Below are positions 7,401 to 11,740 of a stretch of 11,740 nucleotides of DNA, one piece after another; within the stretch, counting starts at the first letter, position 1, and each line of letters opens with the position of its first letter. Made by a program: the position numbers and the translations under genes. Source of the stretch: CAZEVY01 sp964515555 (GTDB lineage: Bacteria; Acidobacteriota; Terriglobia; Bryobacterales; Bryobacteraceae); NCBI GenBank assembly GCA_964515555.1, contig CAZEVY010000136.1:1-11740 (forward strand). Direction: 5' to 3'. The notes below the pieces were generated by a model. That model made no database searches, was not told the DNA's origin, and worked only from the letters and a program-made list of their open reading frames with translations.

Positions 7401-7675
7401 CGGACTTCAACACCTCGCTCGCCGTTGCGAATCCGGATGGGGTGCAGACTGTGGTCAACGCACGATTCCTCGATTCCAACGGCGTTCCCTTCGGCAGCGG
7501 GCCGATGACGATCGCGGGGCGCACGCGCGACGCGTTTGAGCTGAAGGAACGATTCCCAGTGACGGACAGGCGGCGGGGAGTCATCGAGCTGACCTCCTCG
7601 TCGGCCGACGTCTACGTGGTGGTGCTGCGATTCAATCTGTCTTCCTTCACGTCGCTAGCGCCCGTCGCGCCGTAA
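4448..7675 (+). CDS. Secreted multidomain repeat protein with BACON-like Ig domains
   Basis: A 1075-residue protein with a signal peptide (hydrophobic core about 9-19, likely cleavage after AMA at residue 23). The mature part is almost all predicted beta. Residues 25-130 form a BACON/Ig-like unit (NVPWITFNPNTGTTP); two diverged units follow at about 150-242 and 245-352. Three close tandem units come next at 355-447, 452-541 and 545-636, each with LGGAPG, a DKPW core, GPQTA.LTIT and NA[ST]GGA. Two C-terminal modules of about 210 residues start at 642 and 866 with RRIV.PQVADG and contain WKTT, QGWAEI, FRQR, TGGRRLL and FDN. Cys is rare (C143, C154, C783, C833), so disulfides are possible. There is no sorting or autotransporter tail. 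The start is ATG 4448; ATG 4457 is equally possible and keeps the signal peptide, and neither has a good ribosome binding site. The gene begins 18 nt after the dehydrogenase. BACON domains often bind carbohydrate or protein; adhesion or surface-matrix roles are inference. Confidence 0.88.
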   Translation: MREMLATLRTLFLIAVFAPAAMAQGFFTASQSSFNLQATDDQNPFPQTLMVNRFISGIIGTVEVPIDFTISANVPWITFNPNTGTTPRTVTVTFQPRNLPGGANAAVITVASAVPNGPAPLLISVTLNVGAIVVTAPPPTPACFATPTTDPFVCFYYHVSVPPTADFRTSETLQVSGPSNFNVAFTALTGGAWLSAVRQGSAINVAGQRLGLAPTVTPYLGRITVSATGYLPKIVDVAFIVEGDARLAAAPITSTTDLTRGVHPFRSIAVTTISNAGFGGFNHQLDFTYAISYGAGLSGWLSGQANGSRTAARIDLTADTRNLPLGINGASIQFLDSRGQQAALIEVYVNVVATTLTASPPSLNLTLGGAPGQVGISTNGPTLNYTAAADKPWVQVSPASDIVGSTVKLLTVTLLPSLPPGPQTATLTITTTNGPSTTVAINASGGAVTLTTTVDTLTLVLGGAPGVVGISINGPPVAFSTQVDKPWVQVTSPGATVSTAVVNLTVTLLGSIPPGPQTATLTITATGAPSKTVAINASGGAAGPDLTVSTSALSLILGGAPGEVRVSTNGPARPFNAAIDKPWARVSPESGTATSTPQTLTVTLLPSLPAGPQTANLTITAGTASTVVVLNATGGAGAVTSRRIVVPQVADGGNWKTTVVVLSNDTVAASFTLRFFSATGQPQALPVAGRGMTAEVPGNVAAGGFQVIETEGTAAELVQGWAEIATDNRLAGYAIFRQRLEKQDAEGVVPIPSTGGRRLLIPFDNTNRFITSVAIANPDAAPCENGFARFNDENGSRFLDAPLPLSGRNRRAFRLIDEFAATVNRRGVAEFTCANVDVFLVGFRFNPDGAFTSVDPVDPSATLAPRRIVPQVADGRGWKTTAIVENLDTVEAQVTINFFGANGAAFAVPGLGAVVTRRIPPGGLTVVESAGTSAALEQGWAEIVSAQKVAGTAVFRQRGDVLSEGTVALPTTGGRRLLLYFDNQSDFNTSLAVANPDGVQTVVNARFLDSNGVPFGSGPMTIAGRTRDAFELKERFPVTDRRRGVIELTSSSADVYVVVLRFNLSSFTSLAPVAP
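5510..6355 (+). repeat. Three tandem Ig-like coding repeats of about 280-290 bp
   Basis: Units lie at about 5510-5788, 5801-6070 and 6080-6355. The protein landmark LGGAPG recurs at residues 367, 461 and 557 (periods 94 and 96). A 28-nt stretch is identical in units one and two (5762-5789 and 6044-6071), showing either recent duplication or conversion between units. Each unit has a DKPW core near its middle, the hallmark position of BACON-like folds. Confidence 0.85.
6371..7666 (+). repeat. Duplicated ~210-residue C-terminal module
   Basis: Copy one covers residues 642-860 (6371-7027) and copy two covers residues 866-1073 (7043-7666). Shared landmarks in the same order are RRIV.PQVADG, WKTT, F(F)...G, QGWAEI, FRQR, P.TGGRRLL, FDN, TS.A.ANPD, RF.D..G and F.S..P. 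The DNA has diverged more than in the Ig units, so this duplication is older. I do not know a named domain for it. Confidence 0.8.
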
Positions 7676-7703
7676 CAGAAGCCGCTCCCGCGATGGCTGG
7701 GCG
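7676..7703. other. 28-nt gap between convergent genes
   Basis: The gap separates the stop codons of the repeat protein and the JAMM protein. It has AGCC and GGCT that could pair over about 11 nt, but no long stem and no T-run on either strand, so I do not call an intrinsic terminator. Transcripts of the two genes probably overlap at their 3' ends. Confidence 0.4.
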
Positions 7704-9038
7704 CTACTTCGCGCCCGGCTCCGTCTTCAGCCGGTTCTCCAGAGCCCGGATGGAATCGCGCAACTGCTGCGATCGCGCCGACTCCTTCTTCAGCTCCGCG
7801 CGCAGACGCTCGGCCTCGGCTTCCAGGTCCGCCGCGCTCGACTGTTCCTGCGGCGCGGCCGCGCGCGGAGGTCCCAGAAACCTCGAAATCTCCTGAAGCT
7901 CCGCCTTGCCCGTGCGCGCGACTCGTAACGTCACTTGCACGTCCTCCGATTCGCGCGTGTAAGTCACCGATCCGCGGCGCATTTCGGCGGCGTCCAACTC
8001 GATGAGGCGCTCCTGGCCGCCGTCGGCGATCTGCACGCGCCCGCGCTCCGCCTCGCGAACCGGCGTCGCGTTGCGGTCCCAGCTGATGTGGAGCTGCCCC
8101 TCGGTCTCGCTGATTGCCAGGCCCAGCGCATCGGCCGGCGGCGATACCAGCGGCCGCCAGTAGGCGTGCGTCGCCATGGCGATCGCCGCCAGCGCCAGCA
8201 CCATCGCGACGCCGATCAGGAATCCCCAGGGAACCGTCCGCGGGGGCGGCTGCTGCCAGCCGGGAATCGCGGGGACCGGCGCCGCCGTCCGGGCGGCCGG
8301 CGCGATCGCGGGCGTCGTCGACTCGGGAGGCGCAGCGGCGGGGGCGGTTTCCACGGACGCTGACTGGACAGGGCCGGCCGCAGCCGCCCCTTCGGGAGCG
8401 GCCGCCGATGGCGCGCTCTCGCGGCGCTGCCGCCGGTCGCGCAGCGACTCCTTGGGACGCCGCTCGCGCACCGGCACGTTGGGATTGGGGAAAATCTCGA
8501 ATTCCTGGCGCGACGCCTCGGCATGGATCCCGCCGTCGGCCTCGCGGTAGAAGAATCCGCAGGCCGTCGGTTTCTCGCGCGACGGCCGCATCACCAGCGC
8601 GATCTGCCAGGGCTGCGGGAAATGCTTGCGGTGAATCTCCAGGTCCTCTTCGGTGAGGAAGACGCGAGTGCGATTGTGCGAGTGCGCCCAGCCGACCACC
8701 TCCATCGCCTTCAGCGCCGAGTCGTGCTCGGCGTCGGCGAGCATGCGGGCCAGCCCCTCCTCGTCGTCCGGCGAGAGCAGGAAGCCCGGCCCGCGCGCGT
8801 GCTGGCACTCGATCGGACGCCATTCCATGACGCGCACCAGGCCTTCGGTGTGGAGCCCGTAGAGGACGCCTCCCACCTCGATGCCGCCGTGCCCGATGCG
8901 CTGGAAACCCTCTTCCACCGCGCGGCGCAGCTCCTCGATCACCATCAGCGAATACTCGATGCGGGGGGAGCCGGGAACTTGCCACGTTCCCACGCCGTCT
9001 TTATCGGATGGAGCCTGTGCCGACTCTCCGGAGGTCAC
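7704..9038 (-). CDS. Membrane-anchored JAMM (JAB1/MPN) metalloprotease
   Basis: A 444-residue protein if started at GTG 9038. The JAMM zinc protease motif is complete: E54 (IEVGGVLYG), then H119-S-H121, seven residues, T129, two residues, D132 (WAHSHNRTRVFLTEED), with T in place of the usual S. Known JAMM enzymes cut isopeptide or peptide bonds next to ubiquitin-like or sulfur-carrier proteins. A basic stretch and an Ala/Pro linker follow (about 190-268), then one transmembrane helix (270-292), a beta-rich domain (about 303-388, with HISWDRN) and a C-terminal coiled coil (about 401-438). Basic residues before the helix suggest the protease domain is cytosolic and the C-terminus outside. The start is uncertain: the frame is open to GTG 9200; GTG 9038 has GGAAGGA upstream at a long spacing; GTG 8993 is also possible; ATG 8945 would cut the first strand of the domain. 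It converges with the repeat-protein gene (28-nt gap). No ubiquitin-like partner is in the window. Confidence 0.85.
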   Translation of the reverse strand: MTSGESAQAPSDKDGVGTWQVPGSPRIEYSLMVIEELRRAVEEGFQRIGHGGIEVGGVLYGLHTEGLVRVMEWRPIECQHARGPGFLLSPDDEEGLARMLADAEHDSALKAMEVVGWAHSHNRTRVFLTEEDLEIHRKHFPQPWQIALVMRPSREKPTACGFFYREADGGIHAEASRQEFEIFPNPNVPVRERRPKESLRDRRQRRESAPSAAAPEGAAAAGPVQSASVETAPAAAPPESTTPAIAPAARTAAPVPAIPGWQQPPPRTVPWGFLIGVAMVLALAAIAMATHAYWRPLVSPPADALGLAISETEGQLHISWDRNATPVREAERGRVQIADGGQERLIELDAAEMRRGSVTYTRESEDVQVTLRVARTGKAELQEISRFLGPPRAAAPQEQSSAADLEAEAERLRAELKKESARSQQLRDSIRALENRLKTEPGAK

Positions 9039-9225
9039 TTGCGCGGGGTTTTCCTTCCAACCCCAGTGTGCATCATCCCGCCCGAAGCGGCAAGGAGGCA
9101 AAGGTACTGGAGTTAGCCGGACGGAGTAAGCGCCGGAAGCGCGGCAGCGAGGCCCCGCGCAGTCACGGAGGACGGCCCTGCCGTTAAATGATGGACCCAC
9201 GGAGCGTCTCCCGAATAGAGGACCG
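9039..9225. promoter_or_regulatory. Divergent intergenic region between JAMM gene and permeases
   Basis: This 187-bp region should hold promoters for both directions, but I find no convincing -35/-10 pair. It contains an imperfect direct repeat, GGAGTTAGCCGGA (9109-9121) and GGAGTAAGCGCCGGA (9123-9137), and a small hairpin ACGGC-CCT-GCCGT (9172-9184). The JAMM reading frame stays open across most of it, so part may be coding if GTG 9200 is the true start. The permease gene has AGAGGA at 9217-9222 as ribosome binding site, 3 nt before its ATG. Confidence 0.4.
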
Positions 9226-10494
<1,269 letters not shown>

Positions 10495-10497
10495 ACC

Positions 10498-11739
10498 ATG
10501 CAGATGGGACGCGAGAACATCCGCATGGCGCTGGCGGCGCTGCTCGCCCACCGCTTCCGGTCGCTGCTGACGGTGCTGGGCATCGTGATCGGTATTACCA
10601 CCGTGGTGACGGTCTCCTCGTTGCTGACGGGATTGCGCGCCGGCATCGTGACGTTCTTCCAGGAGTTCGGTCCCGACAACATGTTCCTTCAGCGCACCGG
10701 CGGGGGGCCGGGTAATCAGGGCCGCGTCGCCGAGCGCAAGCGCCGCCCGATCCTGCCCGAATACGCCGACATCATCCCGGCGCTGGCGCCCTCGGTGCTT
10801 CGCTCCAGCATGAATCTCTACATCTGGTCGCGCCCCGGCGAGATCACGGCGCGCGTGCCCGGCTACGAGTCGTCAAACATATGGCTCATGGGGACCACGG
10901 CGTCGACCTTCCTGACGCAGCCGCGCGAGATCGCGCAGGGGAGGGTGTTCACCGCCGACGAGGAGGCGCGCGCCGGCCGCGTCGCGGTGATCGGCGCCGA
11001 CGTCGCCGAGGCCCTGTTTCCCGACGGCCGCGCCGCCGAGCGCGTGGTGACCATCGGCGGGGCCGAGTACCTGGTGGTCGGCGTATTCGCCAAGGCCAAG
11101 GGCGGCTTCTTCGGCGAGAACGGGCTGGACCGTCAAATCGCCGTGCCGCTGAAGACGGCCAAGATGCGTTATCCGGCGTCGAACGCGTACCTGATCGTGT
11201 TCCAGTCCTACCCCGGGATGCGCGAGCAGGCGATCGAGGAGGTACGGTCGGCGCTGCGGCGTGTCCGCCGCACGCCCCGCGACGCCGACGACGATTTCGC
11301 GCTGACGACGCCCGACCAGATCATCGAGCGCTTCGACAGCATCACGCGCATGGTCCTGCTGGTCTCGATCGCCATCTCGGCGCTGGGGCTGCTGGTGGGC
11401 GGCATCGGCGTGATGAACATCATGCTGGTGAGCGTGACCGAGCGGACGCGCGAGATCGGAATCCGCAAGGCCGTCGGCGCCCGCCGCGGCGACATCGTCT
11501 TTCAGTTTCTGATGGAGGCCGTGACGCTCACCGGCCTGGGCGGCGCGCTCGGGATTGTCATCTCGATTCTGATGACGCTGCTGATCGGGACGCTCGTTCC
11601 CGCGCTGCCCTCCAAGGTGCCTCCCATGGCGGTGGCTGTGGGATTCTCGGTGTCGGTGATGGTCGGGATCTTCTTCGGGGTGTGGCCGGCGATGAAGGCC
11701 TCGCGGCTGGACCCGGTGGACGCGCTGCGGTATGAGTGA
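10498..11739 (+). CDS. MacB/FtsX-type ABC transporter permease (second of pair)
   Basis: A 413-residue paralogue of the preceding gene with the same plan: helix at about 22-44, periplasmic core at about 45-282, helices at about 284-308, 335-363 and 375-397, the signature NIMLVSVTERTREIG (307-321) and tail WPAMKASRLDPVDALR. The N-terminal cytosolic segment is shorter than in the first copy. The periplasmic cores are clearly diverged (this one has a Gly-rich stretch RTGGGPGN near 66-73), whereas the C-terminal FtsX region is close even at DNA level, so the two probably handle one substrate asymmetrically as a heterodimer. ATG 10498 (MQMGREN) is used; ATG 10504 is an alternative. The stop TGA ends one base before the window edge, so an ATPase or adaptor gene may follow directly. 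Confidence 0.92.
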   Translation: MQMGRENIRMALAALLAHRFRSLLTVLGIVIGITTVVTVSSLLTGLRAGIVTFFQEFGPDNMFLQRTGGGPGNQGRVAERKRRPILPEYADIIPALAPSVLRSSMNLYIWSRPGEITARVPGYESSNIWLMGTTASTFLTQPREIAQGRVFTADEEARAGRVAVIGADVAEALFPDGRAAERVVTIGGAEYLVVGVFAKAKGGFFGENGLDRQIAVPLKTAKMRYPASNAYLIVFQSYPGMREQAIEEVRSALRRVRRTPRDADDDFALTTPDQIIERFDSITRMVLLVSIAISALGLLVGGIGVMNIMLVSVTERTREIGIRKAVGARRGDIVFQFLMEAVTLTGLGGALGIVISILMTLLIGTLVPALPSKVPPMAVAVGFSVSVMVGIFFGVWPAMKASRLDPVDALRYE

Positions 11740-11740
11740 G

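Noticed and set aside
7612..8985. 457-codon minus-strand open frame overlapping the JAMM gene
   Set aside because: Arg/Gly/Ala-rich shadow in another frame; the JAMM frame carries the catalytic motif, transmembrane helix and coiled coil.
9039..9225. Possible structured RNA or riboswitch before the permeases
   Set aside because: Only a 5-bp hairpin and an imperfect direct repeat; no known riboswitch core could be matched.

Overview
The window is about 65% GC by eye, densely coding, and looks like chromosomal DNA of an Acidobacteriota member, most likely of the Bryobacterales/Solibacter type. I base this on four things: a large secreted protein built from BACON-like Ig repeats with a characteristic 'VPQVADG..WKTT' C-terminal module, paired MacB-type permeases, a fused MFS/SpeE-like membrane protein, and the codon style. 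The assignment is inference; no rRNA or marker gene is present. There are no tRNA or rRNA genes, CRISPR arrays, transposases, phage genes or recognisable defence genes.

Layout. (1) 5-2374, minus strand: a polytopic membrane protein with a C-terminal class I methyltransferase/spermidine-synthase-like fold. (2) 2375-2912: a 538-bp non-coding gap between divergent genes, holding a 21-bp direct repeat pair, a 13-bp palindrome beside a weak promoter-like site, and a set of short inverted repeats just before the next gene. (3) 2913-7675, plus strand: three tightly spaced genes, namely a small Cys-rich zinc-ribbon protein, a zinc-dependent medium-chain dehydrogenase of the sorbitol/L-iditol type, and a 1075-residue secreted repeat protein. 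(4) About 7704-9038, minus strand and convergent with the repeat protein: a membrane-anchored JAMM (JAB1/MPN) metalloprotease with an outer beta-rich domain and a C-terminal coiled coil. (5) 9226-11739, plus strand: two MacB/FtsX-type ABC permeases in tandem, 3 nt apart, with no ATPase or adaptor gene in view.

How they may work together. The zinc-ribbon, dehydrogenase and repeat-protein genes are spaced like one operon (8-nt and 18-nt gaps), but their products do not suggest an obvious shared pathway. The two permeases probably form one transporter, either as a heterodimer or as two homodimers, and need an ATPase encoded outside the window. The JAMM protein is divergent from them, so a shared control region around 9039-9225 is possible. 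The most unusual items are the JAMM-linker-TM-beta domain-coiled coil architecture, the uncharacterised duplicated C-terminal module of the secreted protein, and the double Cys cluster of the small zinc-ribbon protein. I do not see a convincing complete new multi-gene system here.
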